Shown here: piece by piece, positions 48,001 to 61,400 of the stretch | Numbering within the stretch: the stretch's first letter is position 1 | Layout: each line of letters begins with the position of its first letter | Assembly (NCBI GenBank): GCA_029379385.1 | Contig: CM055617.1 | Span: forward strand, 9,300,001-9,364,000 | Reading direction: 5' to 3' | Length of the DNA stretch: 64,000 nt | Source of the DNA: Quillaja saponaria | Taxonomy: Eukaryota; Streptophyta; Magnoliopsida; Fabales; Quillajaceae | Made by a program: the position numbers and the translations under genes | Notes under the pieces: model-generated | Seen by the model: the letters and a program-made list of their open reading frames with translations, nothing else | Told to the model about the DNA's origin: nothing | Database searches by the model: none

Positions 48001-50981
48001 ATTTCTCATTTTCAACATTCTTTAATTGAGTCAAGAATCTCAGTTAAGGATGTAATATATCATGGCTTCTCCTTTTCACAAAGTAACTTCAATAGTTTTG
48101 TGTATTAAATTGATTGAGAAACAGAACAAAAAAAATTATGAGAAGAGAGAATATGATCTGAAAGTAAGAGAAAGATGAAAAATCCATCAAGTTGAATGGC
48201 CTAGCTTGAGAGAAGGAAATGTAAAGTTTTCCTACATTTGAGGAAGTTATTTCCAATTCAATCTACCAAATTGGCTCATACTTATATTACTCAGACTTCT
48301 ATTATTTAGTTTGCGTTCCCGCAATAACAATATTTAGCCAACCCAAAAGTTTTGAAATGAAGGCATGTTGCTGTTTTTTGTAGTTCTGCACAGTAAGGAT
48401 TGCTTTTTTAAATAAATTAAGTTTTACCACAGTATTATTTATTGCTTAAACATAATAATATTTTTTTTTTTTATGAAAACATGCATAATACTTAATATAT
48501 AACACTATAAAAAAAGAAGCAGATGTTCATTAAGATTACATAGCCAAGTAGTGCTTTCGTTGTTCCTTCAATTGTTTACAACCTACATAAAAAGAAAGAA
48601 ATATACATAATTTTACCTTCCGGCCCCCAGTATATAAGTAATTTCCATCTCTTGAGAACTGAACCTGAAGAAAATAAAGTCTATGTTTATTTGTTCAAAA
48701 TAATCATCAGAATCAATTGAGAACAAGGAATAACAACTTACATGTGTAACTCCACCTTCTTGGCCATGCAGAACATATAAGAGTTCCATATTATCTTCAT
48801 TATATATACAAGTGGTTTGGCTGTAAGAACCTGTTGCTAGCATCCCAGAATGAGTAGGAGAAAAAGCCATTGCAGATATAATACCTGCATCAATTAAAGA
48901 GTAGGTTAAATGTGTCTGATTGTTTTGGGATTTTTACTACCAAAAACCTTTTTAGTATTTACTACATAGTAACTAAGCTTAGAGCTGCTACCTGTTTGGC
49001 CTTCTTTGTTTCCTTTAAATGTTGAATACTTTGCAAAATCTCTACCAGGGCGATGTAGATCAAACACCCTAATAGTTTTGTTGTATCCAGCAAAAATCCT
49101 ACAAGAGGAAGCAAACTTTCAGGTGTTAAATCATCTATTAATATTTTTTAACTTATAGATAGCCTATTTTATCTATAAATTCAGGTAAGTGAAAGAGTTT
49201 TACGATATTAAAAGAAAGCATGTCATATGAAAATATATTTAGAAGGAGGCTTATGGCCAGAAATTCCACATATGACATCAAATATGGTTCAACTTTAAGT
49301 GTATTCATTTAGAGTTGAAAATAAAAATTACATAACTCTGACATAATAACCTGATGTCTTTTAAAATCCTAAATATCCAAATATTAATTCTTGAAAATCA
49401 CTGCCTTACTCACTTAGACCCAGCAGGATTGAATGCAATAGAAAATGCAGCAGTTATCTCATCCATATCATCATAGGCCCGGTATGTGCAACGCAGCTGC
49501 AAATTCCAGTCAAAAGCAATGGTCATGAACCAGAATAGTAATATAATAGTCAATTTGGTACATAAAAGCACAAATACATCAAATCTAGTCATTTTTGTCA
49601 ATTAAGTAACATTAACAAATAAGAAGTAGCCAACTGAAGGTTACACGAGGCACATGTTAAGTCAAGCAACAGTTATACTTATTACAAGGCCAACAGCTCA
49701 TAGTAACCAAAATTTTGATCTTATTAGCAAAGAGTATGCAACAGTCCCGACCAAGTACCTGTCCTGAAGTAGCATCCCATAGATGTATGGGATGGTCACG
49801 AGTAGTACTTGCAAAAACACAAGTCCCTGGATCTGAAATGTCAGCCAATTTCTTAAAGTCAAAATTATTTTTCCAATTCCATCTTCAATAAAAGTAAAAT
49901 ATGACAAACTCAAAAGAAAGAGCATTATCAATATTAGAAGTCAAAGTGTACACACCGTCATATTAAGAAAGGGTACAGAAGTACCTGAAGCAGACATGTA
50001 CGGATACCAACAGAAATCATATACAGGCTCTCCTTCACTCATGACAAGCTGTGCAGCAAAGGAATCTGGAGCCAGAATAGTAACAGTAAAATGAAGTACA
50101 ACAAATTTACTTCACTAAAATTAACTTAATTTCAAATTTAATTACTGAAAATTCTCATTGTCAATATTTCAATTTGGCAGAAGAGATCACTTGGTTTCTC
50201 CGTCTTTCAAGATCAATTTTGGAGAATATAAATTGAAACACATTATAAACTGAATTATAATAACCCATAATTGCAAGCTTACCATTATCCGAAGCAACAG
50301 AACAATCAAGAGAATTGCTACTCTCATTATCTGGTCTGACAAAATACAGAATCGCTCAGGTACTTAACTAATTATAAGATTGAAATATGCAAATAGGAGA
50401 GCCGAAATTGTAAAGTACATCACTTTTCACCTAAAGTTATTTCGTTTATTTTCGTTCCCTTAAACAGAAAAACGAACAGCATTGACAGTATTATAACTTT
50501 CCATTCATATTTCATGTGGGTTTTCTTTCAAGAAAGCAACTATAACTGCACTGCATTCTCTGTAGACCATCAAACGTATACACATACAAAAGAGAAATTT
50601 TTTGACAAACTTACAATGCGAACAAACGAAGAGTATTATCCTCAGAACTAGTAAGAAAACATGAACCATCTGGGGACCTATAAACGAATACCCAAAAGTT
50701 CAAAAGCAATGAGTAAATATAAATGCCCATGTGTGCGAGAGAAAGACATAAGCTTTCTGAGAGTTTTAGATAATGAATCAAAATTTGTACCATTTCACTC
50801 CCTTGAGAAAATTGTTAGTATCTGAACTAGTCCTGAACTGGTGGCAAAAATGGTAGGTTCTGTAAGGAGGGACATCGAATCGGACCGCAGGCCCCGAGTA
50901 CTCTTGCTGGCTGGGTTCAGTAATTTCTGCTGCTTCGTTGGGCAAATCAGACTGGTGCTGAAGTCCCTCTTCTTCTCCCAT
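45068..50981 (-). CDS. WD40 protein, TCAB1/WRAP53 (WDR79) homologue, with a one-base frameshift
   Basis: Fourteen exons: 50981-50791, 50677-50615, 50335-50283, 50065-49985, 49832-49759, 49496-49414, 49098-48992, 48884-48742, 48664-48617, 46987-46935, 46314-46230, 46148-46081, 45610-45500 and 45189-45068. The intended product is about 426 residues: a short acidic N-terminus, then a seven-blade WD40 propeller, e.g. SPDGSCFLTSSEDNTLRLF, TRDHPIHLWDATSGQ and GGRKDPYILCWDVR. In animals TCAB1 binds the CAB box of telomerase and scaRNAs and brings them to Cajal bodies; a plant homologue is At4g21520 (from memory). ATG 50981 is chosen because the upstream extension has only a TTG. Exon 12 is 68 bp where phase requires 67: an extra base near 46145-46147 shifts the frame after the conserved TGGQ. 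All other exons join in phase. Intron 9 (1.6 kb) is the largest. Confidence 0.88.
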
Positions 50982-52206
50982 TGCTTTTGGCGGAGCAGAA
51001 AGAAGGAGGAGCTTGTGAATATTTCTACCAATGAGTACCGCCAAAATATGGGTCCAGACTCCAGAGCTGCGAGTATATGACTGTCTCTGACTCGGACCTT
51101 CTTACGGTGTGAACAGTGAGCTACCGAGCCCCTTGTTAATGTTTCAATTTGGGCGTTGGAACTTGGACTATGGACAATTTGGTAAACTTCACATTCTAGC
51201 CAACAGCCACTTCTATATCTATTGGGTACTCAATGACCAACTCTTTTCTGTTTTTTTTTTTTTTTTTTTTTTCAGGAATCAATGTAGTGAAATGGAGAAT
51301 TTACATTTTATTTTGATGGCAATATGCACTAATTAAATAGGAAAAATGATCAACTCTTCTCTGTTTTTTTGTTCATTGTTTTTTTCTTCAGGAATCAATG
51401 GAGGGAAATGGAGAATTTACATTTTATTTTGATTGGCAATATGCATCTCATTAAATAGGAAAAATATTTCTTTATCCGCGTGTGATTGATAGGTTTTCAT
51501 TTTTTTTCTTATAGCCAAATCTGTCAGCCAAATTTTTCTGTCATAAGATTTAGTAAATCTTGACATGATTTCAGTTCTAAATTGATTCAGGTTGTTATAA
51601 ATAATAACCATTTACAGACATATTATTATGTGTTCCATTCGACAGAGTCTTTAATTTAGGTATACATAGTTACATGGTGGAAATGACTAATATGGAGATG
51701 AAGTTCTGGACTGAGGAAAAACAGGGGAGAGAAGATAAATAAATGGAGAAGTCATTGGTGAACTTATACCTCCAAAATCGGACGTAGACAAGGTGAATAT
51801 CAATCAAATCACAAGTGGATACAGTAAAATTTACCTAAATAATATAACTCAAAAGATAGATTTTGTTTCATGTTGCAGTTTTAGACTTTGAGCCGTACCC
51901 ATTTGTATGCAGGCATTACAAACCTATCCAAACCAATAGTAGTGGCAATTGCATTACATAGAACTCAAAAACGTTCATATATCACAGCTGCTACTTATGC
52001 AGGTTTCATAATTCATAATACTTAAAATTCACCAGTTTGTGTTCATGGGAGAGGTATAAGACTCAAGTGATCTTAAAGAATTTGAGTATTACAATTCTTT
52101 TGCGAGAAAACATTGACTTACAATTTATGCTTTCTGTAAGAAGAGAATATGAGGTCTCTGATAGTTCTAAACACCAATGGCTAAATCAAACTCATGAATT
52201 CGGTGG
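50982..52206. other. Intergenic spacer between the WD40 gene and the flavin gene
   Basis: Contains the promoter side of the WD40 gene, a tandem duplication with a long T run, and the 3' flank of the FMN hydrolase/riboflavin kinase gene. No further gene is visible. Confidence 0.6.
51239..51466. repeat. Tandem duplication of about 110 bp
   Basis: Copies at about 51239-51347 and 51351-51466 both begin AACTCTT..CTGTTTTTTT, continue through CAGGAATCAATG and AATGGAGAATTTACATTTT, and end AAATAGGAAAAAT. They differ in T-run length and a few bases. The duplication lies about 260-490 bp upstream of the WD40 start codon. Confidence 0.9.
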
Positions 52207-55200
52207 TCAATCTCTATCGTTGAGTAATGAGCCTTTCAAATATATATCCTCCTTGTACTTTGAATACAACGGAAGATCAAGAGCTCTTTCTGCAATTTTT
52301 CTGTCCTCGTGGATTTTCTCTATCAAGCTTTCAAGGGATGGAAAATTTGCCTGTCCCATATATTGGATAGCTTTGGTGAAACTAGAAAAGGAGGACTAGG
52401 ATGAGCATCGAAGAGAAGTATTACAAAAGATACTAATAGTATTCAACAATACCTCAGGCCGTATATAACCGACTATTACAAGCCTGCAATTCCTTCCCAT
52501 AGAAATCCTCATTAAATTCATGCAGCAACCACGGCTCCTACATCACAAAATTGTACATCATAAAATGAACCAGGGGGATTCTAGGAGAAGGTACCATGCA
52601 TGCCCAATTACACTCACTAAGGTCTTTTCAGTGTTATTGAAATATGGGTTCCAACCAATGCTCATGACCATTTTAAAAACACCTCTTGTTGATAATCCAG
52701 CCCAACCAAAATAAACACCTGCAGGATTTTCTGAAAGGACAGTTGCATAACCTTCGCTGGATAAATTAGCTGGAAAAAAATAGAGCGAACTAATCAGATA
52801 TGCAACAGAAATATCCTTTTCTAGTTTTGTGAAGCTCATTTATCCAAAGTAGAAGCTCAATGATACATCAGGGACAACCACAAAACTAGACATAGATAAA
52901 CCTCACACAAGCTTTTGCTGTTAATGTTACACCAGGACAACTTGATTTATATTTCAGTTTCAGTCCAAACATATACAAAGGTCAATGAAAATATCACACG
53001 TGAAAGAAGATTTTGCTCCTTACACACCTGTAGGGATCCCAAGTACCTTTGAGCCACGTCCAAAGCCCTTAATCACAGGACCACCAATATACCAAGGGTC
53101 AATTGGCAAAGTACCCTCTATCCCTGCAATTCAGAGCACTAGCTCTGATGTAAACGACTTACACAAAATAAGCAGAATACTGAAGAAATAAATAACAATG
53201 AGGTATGTGGGGTTTACAATCTTCAAATGGTGGTAGACCCCACTTTTCAAGTTGCAAATCAAGTAGGGAGTTGATCACCTCATCTGCTGCAGTGTAAAGA
53301 TGGGTCTGTTTTGGAAGGGACGGTACAGCAACCACTTCCATTCCTGCTGTCTTACCTGCTTTAACACCAGGTCTGAAGTAGCAAGACAAGTGTTGAAAAA
53401 CAAAAACAAAATCCACAATGAAACAATATTTATAGTATTAATCATCATTGCCATACCAAAACAAGTGGTTTACTAATATATTCACATCAGAAAAAGTGAT
53501 GCTCTGTGGAAACAACATATAAATCCTTGTATCTCAGGTTCTACAAAGTACAAACAGAGGGATTCAATCACAAGGATGACCAACCTATATTTGATTAAGG
53601 AACCATATGGACTTTCACTAACACTGTTGGATAATTGAGTATCTTAAAAGCTTAAGAAGCTGTTAGAAATGGGCCCAGTAATGTTAAATCAAACTTAAGA
53701 CATCAAGTCATCTCTTCGCATAACTTGCATATGGACCATGAAACTGAACGAAACATAACATACAAAGACTATGCAAGACTGGAATAATTGTTCTAAAATG
53801 AGGGTTACCAAGATTTGAACCAGTGGCTTCTGGGCAAACTCTGATACCATATGGGATAACTGGTTATTGCAAACTGCATAAGCTGCCGGGATGTCAGCCC
53901 AACTACGTATCTCAAGTGTTGATATCCACAAACATAATGGCTTTAAAGTGTCTACAACATGATAAGCAGTGTAGATGGTATACCTAGCTTCCTAAGTTGT
54001 CCACCAAATTATATTGAAGATCAAATATACTAAACAACATCTAGATTTGTCAAAATGACTTTAGGCAGCCAGCGATGTTGATAATTTCTTTTATCATCTA
54101 AGTATGTACACAAAGAAGGGCATATTAAATATCCAATTTACAACAGATAAAAATTGTCAGAAGTTGATTTCATGAAAATGATTGTTTTTTCATTTCAATT
54201 AAAAAACATGATGAAAGTAGACATAGATGTGATATAAATAGTTTTTCTTGTTCTTAATTAGATGAGTAGTATATTATGGAGGGACAGGCTGCCTTCTCCT
54301 TCCTAAGGTTGAACCAAGAATTTTCACAGCAGAAAGTGATTATGATTGGCTGCTAGGGCCTAGAGCTTACATAACTTGGGAAATACCGTGTTAGTCAGCA
54401 AGCAGAATTGGCAGCACTTAAGGCTCTCTTGTTAGACATTAATTTTCAATTATCAGCTTATGATAAAAGTATTAAATTTTTTTTTTTTTTGGAGCTCTAC
54501 GAGTTGGATAGGAAATCACTGCTGGAAATAACCACAACTAAGGAACTTACAGAGAGTCTTCAATGACAAGGCAGCTGGAAGGCTCAACACTTAACTTCTT
54601 GGCAACTTCAAGAAATCTTACATAGTTAAACACAGTATAAAAATTAGAAGAGCATGCATCTTCTACATCGATATAAGTCATTCACAGCCAATTCTCTACA
54701 CTAAAAAAAGAAATTGTAGCATCTCACATGTCAGGCGAAGGTTTTCCAGTCCTCACTTCATCACCACCAATTATAACCAGAAAATATTCTTTCCAGCCTA
54801 TAGATGAAGAATAGAATGCAAATGAACACAGACGTCATTAAAAGAAAAAAAATAAAAATAAATCTACAGTAGGAACATATGCCTCAAGCGTTTTTAAAAT
54901 AGGGTACCTTTATGAAAGGATATTTTGGTTTCTATGCTTTCCCTTGGAGAGTTTGACTGCCAAGGCCATTGGCACACCATGACTGCTCAAATGATTAATC
55001 AGCCGATTGGCACCTGGAAGTGCTTTAATTTTGCACCATCTAAGATGAGAATAGAACAAACATAAGGAAAAAAAATAAAATCCCTCAAGAGTTTGAGCTC
55101 TGCAGTTAAATATTTGAACCAAATAAAGATGGGCAAGAAATTCAAAGCAACTTCTATCATCATTCATCTTATATAACCTATTGATTTTTTCAGGAATCTT

Positions 55201-55732
55201 GAAGCTTATCCATGACATTTTATAATTGAAACAAGTTTACGGAAACTATTAAGTATCAATGGTATGGTATGTTACACATTATTCACTACAATAATATAAA
55301 TATTAATGCCCAAACATTCAGATAATGCTGAATCTTGATTTATTTGAGTCTTCTCAGTCAAACTTTATTAAAAATAAAAAATTAGTAGCACCAATATAGG
55401 AAGAAGACGAAAAAAAACTGGACACTTAAAAATGAAAACCATGAGAAATTGAGGAAGTTAGAACAATATCAAAAGTAGTTTTCTTTATACTGCCACAAAA
55501 CTTGGGTAACAAGTTTCAAATTACAAAAATAAAATGTATCAGTTTTGCAAGAATTAGGAGAACTACGGGCGAGAAGGATATGCCAGCTGTTTCCAAAAGT
55601 CCTACTTATTCTATTACCAGTAATTTATATAGCTTTAAAGAAACTTTCAAGTAACTTTTTGAATGAGAAGGCTGCAAATTCTGATGATCTCTCATATCTA
55701 TAAGTTGTATTTGATAGTAGCACAACCCCCCC

Positions 55733-55763
<31 letters not shown>

Positions 55764-57062
55764 GCATGCCTATTATTACAAAGGAGAGACTAATGCTTGT
55801 TTTTGTGAAACACTGAATGTAGCACCCAGGAATTTCTATCTTAAATTTATTGAAGAAGTCATGTGGAATACTGTTTTTTTAAGTAAAATTATGTGGAAGA
55901 CTCTGGTTCCTTGATTGTTTATCAGGAAAAGAATTCAAGTTATCGAAATTCTAAGGATATTATGTTAAGGGTAAATGTAAAATTTGAATCTAGATTGGAA
56001 GTTTACTCAACATATTCAAGAGAGTGGAGCACACAATATAGCTGTTAGTAAATTAATTTTATATACTAAACTATGAAAATGCATGTTACATTTTGAAGTT
56101 AAATTTACTATGATGGTTGGCGCCGTAATGCATTAAACATCTAAGTGATATTTAACAAGATATTTGAATTCATATATGCAGATGCATAACAAGAACGGTT
56201 ATATAGCTAATTACTGATCGGAGAACATTGGTGTGATTTCTGAAATCAATTCACTCATTGAGCAAGAAAGCCCATAATCTTCCACAATAGCAGCTGAAGC
56301 TTCAAATGGTGTCTTTCCTAGTATGTTATGAGCTTCCCTTCCATCCCATTGCTTTCCATGCTTGCTCAAGAACACTTTTAAAACATCACGTACAATGCCA
56401 TCTGTTATATATTAGAATATTCATTGCATGGATTAGAGAAAGAAAAATCAACATAAGTTATAGAGAAAAGAAGGAAAATTAAATGATAAACATGCAGAAA
56501 AACATCAGGCTGCCTTGTTGGGAAGGATGCTCCCATTCAGTCAACACAGAAATAAAGCAACAGGAGTCTTTTACATAATAAGAACTCAAATCAATAAGAG
56601 TTTTTGGTGGTGGGAAACCCACTGGAAAAAGATTTCTCATCTCCAAATCCCTTCCCCCACATGGGCAGCACAAAAAATTGTAACAGTAAATCAGTAATAC
56701 ATTGACAGCCAAAGTGGACTGACAAATGGAAACATATATAAATTTGCAAAGATCCTTGTTGAGTTATGTACATAAAGGACTTTTTTCTACTGCATATATA
56801 ACAAAAACAGAGATATAAAATACTTATGCCACTGCAGGTCTACCAAATGTAATGACTTCAAACATGCAAAACAGAGGAGCTAGCTCACGAAGATAAAGTT
56901 GGGCAACAGAAACATTGATGATATTCTTAATAACAATACCAACCAGAGAACAGGGTTAGAGAGCACCATCTAACCTGTATTAAGCAGTGTACCATCCAAA
57001 TCAAGGATAACACATGACATTAGCTTTTTCAAAGTATTTGTAGGCAACATTTTCTCAGTCAT
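52207..57062 (-). CDS. FHY: Bifunctional FMN hydrolase/riboflavin kinase, with two one-base frameshifts
   Basis: Ten coding exons: 57062-56975, 56401-56215, 55039-54908, 54797-54728, 54616-54551, 53372-53218, 53123-53028, 52769-52618, 52537-52453 and 52350-52207. The N-terminal half is a haloacid-dehalogenase phosphatase (nucleophile Asp21 in LDLDGTL, later KPSPDIF and VIEDS-x-PGVKAGK) that hydrolyses FMN. The C-terminal half is riboflavin kinase (GRGSKVLGIPTAN, GVYFGWAGL, EPWLLHEF), making FMN from riboflavin and ATP. The fusion is plant-specific (Arabidopsis At4g21470, 379 residues); here about 390. Exon 55039-54908 has one extra base near 54960 after the MALA motif, and exon 52537-52453 one extra near 52492; both shift the frame, while every other junction is in phase. 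A four-codon uORF (57070-57059) overlaps the start codon. An upstream non-coding exon probably lies within 57580-58030. Confidence 0.88.
53620..53935 (-). mobile_element. Possible LTR/TRIM remnant in an intron
   Basis: Inside the intron between 53373 and 54550, the plus strand has ACTCTGATACCA at about 53838-53849, the complement of an initiator-tRNA primer-binding site. GTTGGATAATTGAGTATC at 53623 resembles an LTR end. No coding text or second LTR is clear. Confidence 0.3.
55726..55753. repeat. Poly-C tract of 28 bases followed by poly-A
   Basis: A run of 28 C followed directly by about 10 A, in an intron of the FMN hydrolase/riboflavin kinase gene. The minus-strand transcript would carry the G run. 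Confidence 0.97.
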
Positions 57063-57070
57063 ACACACAT

Positions 57071-58472
57071 CTCCACCCTCAGAGATTGTCCTGACTTTGG
57101 AAATTCTCCTGAAACATTGATATTTTAGATTATATGACTGGAATAACAAAAACATATCTAATACAAACACACAGTTCCCTATGTTGACTACAGATAACTA
57201 TACCAAACGGAGCAACAAATTTAACTTTCCTTCCAAACCTTTTCAAACTTAGCTTAATCCCCACGCACACAAGCACAGAAACAGTGAAATTTTACAGATG
57301 AATCCATGTATTAACTGGAAGAAGTAAAATGAGGCTTGCAGCAATACAAAAGGAATGGACTATGATTCTAAAATTTATTCGCTAGATTAACAAAGGCCAT
57401 AGGCTTCATATACGACGACTATAACCAACCGGGATAACAATTACATAGCATAGGTCACATTCAATTAACTTGGTCCTGCTGCACCCAACGAAAAAAAGAA
57501 TATGGCTACTTTACTCTATCAGAAAAAAAGTAGTTTTACCCAAATAAAAGCAATATTTTCAAACCCATTTAAAATTCAGAAGTTAGTCATGAACAGGTTA
57601 TGCAACATCTCAACAAACCTCCATCTGGTTGCCAAGAAAACTGACCTAAAAAGGAAATGATTCAACAACAAAGTTCTTTTCTTTGGGAAGGGAAGAAATT
57701 GAGAAGGAGGTGAGCAACACCCAACCCCATACATTTTTCTCCAAAAAATGGCAGAAAAAGATGAAGATAATGAATTCAGAAGATAGAAAATCACATGCGA
57801 AGTTTGTTCAGGAAGAGTTGTGAGAGAGGTTTAATTAATCACTCAGCTCTGCAGCAAAAGCTATACCTTTTTAAAGCGGATGAATAGCCCCTGCTATCTG
57901 TTCTATGGAGGAGACTGAGCAACCAAAATAATATTCTAGGAAGCAATAATTTGACGGATAGCAATGGAGAGGGGATGATGGAACCGACCCGAATATTAGG
58001 TATGGAGATTGGGTCGGGTTGGAGAACCATTCGTTAACAGAGCAACACCCATTGGTTCATTTCTAGAAGTAAAAAAAAAAAGCTTGAACCGTTGGATTGC
58101 ATTAATCAGCTAAACTAGTTAAAACTAAAACCCCCAAAAAGCCCGCCTTTATTTGTCTCTTCACTTCGTCTACACAGTCCTTACTCCCATCTTCTTTTTG
58201 TGATCTCTGAGCTCTCAGGTAATCAGTTTCTCTTTGCCTTGCCTTTTTTTTTTTCTTTTTTTTTTTTCCTCACTGTTTCTCATCTCCCAAAAATCACCAT
58301 TTACTCTGGCACTGTGATCACTCTTGCTCACGAGTTTTAGGGTTTTGTACTTTCTCAACATTATTTGATTTTGAATTCGTGCTAGTTGTTACTGCTTGAA
58401 TTTTGGTTTGTTTTTCTAATTATCTTTTTGTTAATGGCAGTAAGTGTGCATTTGTTGAAGGTTGTTTTATCA
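57071..58472. promoter_or_regulatory. Shared divergent promoter and leaders of FHY and APC4
   Basis: The two genes diverge from about 58.03-58.15 kb. For the flavin gene, an acceptor (TTTCAG ending 57109) implies an upstream non-coding exon around 57.6-58.0 kb. For APC4, a donor CTCAG/GTAATCAG near 58219 and an acceptor GGCAG ending 58440 imply a leader intron. The candidate core between the leaders is short. No clear TATA box is assigned. Confidence 0.5.
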
Positions 58473-61400
58473 ATGGAAACCGATGAGTCCCCACGGGTGC
58501 TTCCATTTCAGCTTCAATTTGATAAACCAGTTGCTTCCCAGGTTTCATTTTTAGCTCCCGGTTTATTAGCTTGTGATGTGTAGTCGTTGTTTGTGATTTT
58601 GTTAATTTGAATGATAGGTAAAAATCGCGGAGTGGAACCCAGAGAAGGATTTGCTGGCCATGGTTACCGAGGATTCGAAGATTTTGCTGCATCGTTTTAA
58701 CTGGCAGAGGTTGTGGACCATATCACCTGGTGATTCTCTTCTTTTAAGTTTTCCCTCTCACTTCCTCATTATGGAATAATTTTCTACAGTTTTCTTTTTG
58801 CTGGTTCCAATGTCGTATTGCTTAATATGTCTGGTAGTGATATGAAAGTATTGACTTGATGATCTCCGAGTTAATATACTTTTCACAATGATCTGATTGT
58901 AAAAGGAATTGTCTCTGTATAATTATAAGGTTTGCCAATAGTAGAATGACCACTGATCTAGCGCAGTAGTTCCTAAATTGACTCTAAATCTTTGTCATGA
59001 ATTTATAAGGGTGGAGGGCCTCAAGTATATTAGGTTGTTCTGAAATGCTGTTCTGCCAGATTAATTCATAGTTTGAAGCTGGGTTTGTGCATTTATAGTC
59101 TGCCATTTTTAATGCATTCATGGATTTTCTGAGCTGATTCATTTATTTGTTAATTGATTTTGTGGTTATACAGACAAATTTGTTTTTTTTTTTTTTAGCA
59201 ATTATATAAGTACACTTGGTATACACAAAGATTGATGTCAGGATCCCATCTCCCTGAAAATATTTTTGCCTCCACGAACTAGTTAGAATTTAGATTTTCC
59301 TTGAGCAAGGTGGTCAGGCTCTAATTTTTGAGATGTTGTGAATGCACATTTGCATGTCAACTTTTGCTAAAGCTTACTGCATATATTTTCGAAAATTCTG
59401 TAGGAAGGTGTATAACATCCATATGTTGGCGTCCTGATGGCAAAGCAATAGCTATTGGGCTTGAGGATGGAACAGTATCATTGCATGATGTCGAAGTGAG
59501 TAGCCTTCTTTAATTGATCATTTGTCAATTTTATTTTTTTTGCTTATAACTTTATCTACCTAAAGGTGTGCAGAACATAATTAGATGACATAACAAATAA
59601 TTATTTGTATTCACCTGTGCACCGTATCCCTTTTTCATTTGATTCTAAAGTTTTCCTCATGATTACCGTTTTCGAAGCAAACTGAATGTAGGAGCATGCT
59701 TAAATATGAGTTACAATTCTCTTTCGACTTTTTGTAAATTTTGAATATTGTTTTTGGGTCATGAAATGTATGATAACTGGTGTTGTCTTAGCTCTAGAAC
59801 AACTTTTCAAACTAATAACACGTAATATGGATGAAACAGAAAACATTCATTAGTCACTAGGATGAATTTCAATATCTAATGACCAGGTTGTATACGCAAA
59901 AACTCTACAGAGTTGTTTATGTTGAAAATGAGTAAATAACCAGCTGTTCCTAGTAAATCAAGAAGCCATAGAAAATTATTTGGGAGGTTAGGTTTGTCTG
60001 AAGGCTTTAGAGGATTGTTGTTGATTCATGTTATGGATTTTGACTTTAAGAAGGAGGGAGAATTGCTTTGGGAATGTGCCTTCTTTGTGGTTATTTGGAT
60101 TTTATGGCTGTATCATGATGCTAGGATTTTTTTCTTAATCAGTTTCAGTCTACTCATTTTCTTTGGGACAAAGTGTTCTTGGCTTTCTCTTTGGTGTTAT
60201 GCTATAAAAATTGGAATGATTTGTGTTAGCTAGTAGTCCCACATTGTTTAGATGTAAAAGTCTTGTCTTATTGTTATATAGTTATAATATAAATAAAGCT
60301 TATGTTGTGGTCCTTGATAACATATCTGTTAAATAGAATAGAATAACGAAAGGATTGTGGTCTTGATTGATATCTCAAAGCCTATATCCATAAGCTTTAT
60401 TTATAGTAAATAATAAAACATAAACTTCCACATTTAAACAATGTGGGACTACACAATACAATAATATTATATTCCTAATACTCCCTGCTCAAGATGAAGC
60501 ATATAATGCTCAATCTTGTACAAATAAAACCCAATTACCAATCTCAACACTCCCCTTTTACTTACAACAATCTAGGTGAAGTTTCAATCCAGTTTGATGA
60601 ACATACTGGTATCCATGAATAGTACTCGTGTTGGCTGGAAAGAGACAACCTAATTTGTCCAGAAAAATAAAGAGAGCATCGTTAGAAAAACGCGCAACGG
60701 GATTTTCTGGAAAAATAAAAGGAGCATCGCTGGAAAGAGACACAACGGAAAGTTCATGAAGGTACTGTTGAACTGTCAAACTCTTTGAGCCGTCAAACCC
60801 TAAATAGGCTTGAAAAAAAAAGGGGAGTGACTCGTCTTTTAGATGAAAGAGATAATTAGGGATGGAAAAGAGGAAATAATGAGGCTTGAATAGAAGAAAT
60901 AACTAGGTTTAAAGATAGCTGGCAGCAAAGCCTTTTCTTCTTCTTCTTTTTCTTCATGTGGTGGCCAGATAAAAGAAAGAGAATAGTAGGGTTCTTTTCA
61001 AAATCGGGTCAAGATCGGGCTTGGGTTTCAAACCCGCTCTGATACCATGTTAAATAGAATAACGAAAGGATTGTGGTCTTGGTTGATATCTCAAAGCCTA
61101 CACCCATAAGCTTTATTTATAGTAAATAATAAATAAAGCCTACTAGCCTACAACCTTTTCTCACACAATTCAGTTTACATGGTATTAGAGTGGGTTTAAT
61201 CTAAACTCAAGCCTGACCTTGGCCCAATCTGCCAAATCCTAACTCCTCTTTCTTTTCTCTAGCTTGCCACATGAAGAAAAAAAGGAGTTTTGCAACCACC
61301 ATTCTTTTTAGGATTTCACTAAAACCATCACCATCTTTTTCATATATTTTGACTCCAGGTTTGATGGCTAGAATCCTCTCTTTTCAAACACTTCATTTTA

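Noticed and set aside
51264..51285. Long T run as a possible gene-regulatory tract
   Set aside because: It is one of many T runs and its partner copy in the tandem duplication has a different length; nothing ties it to regulation.
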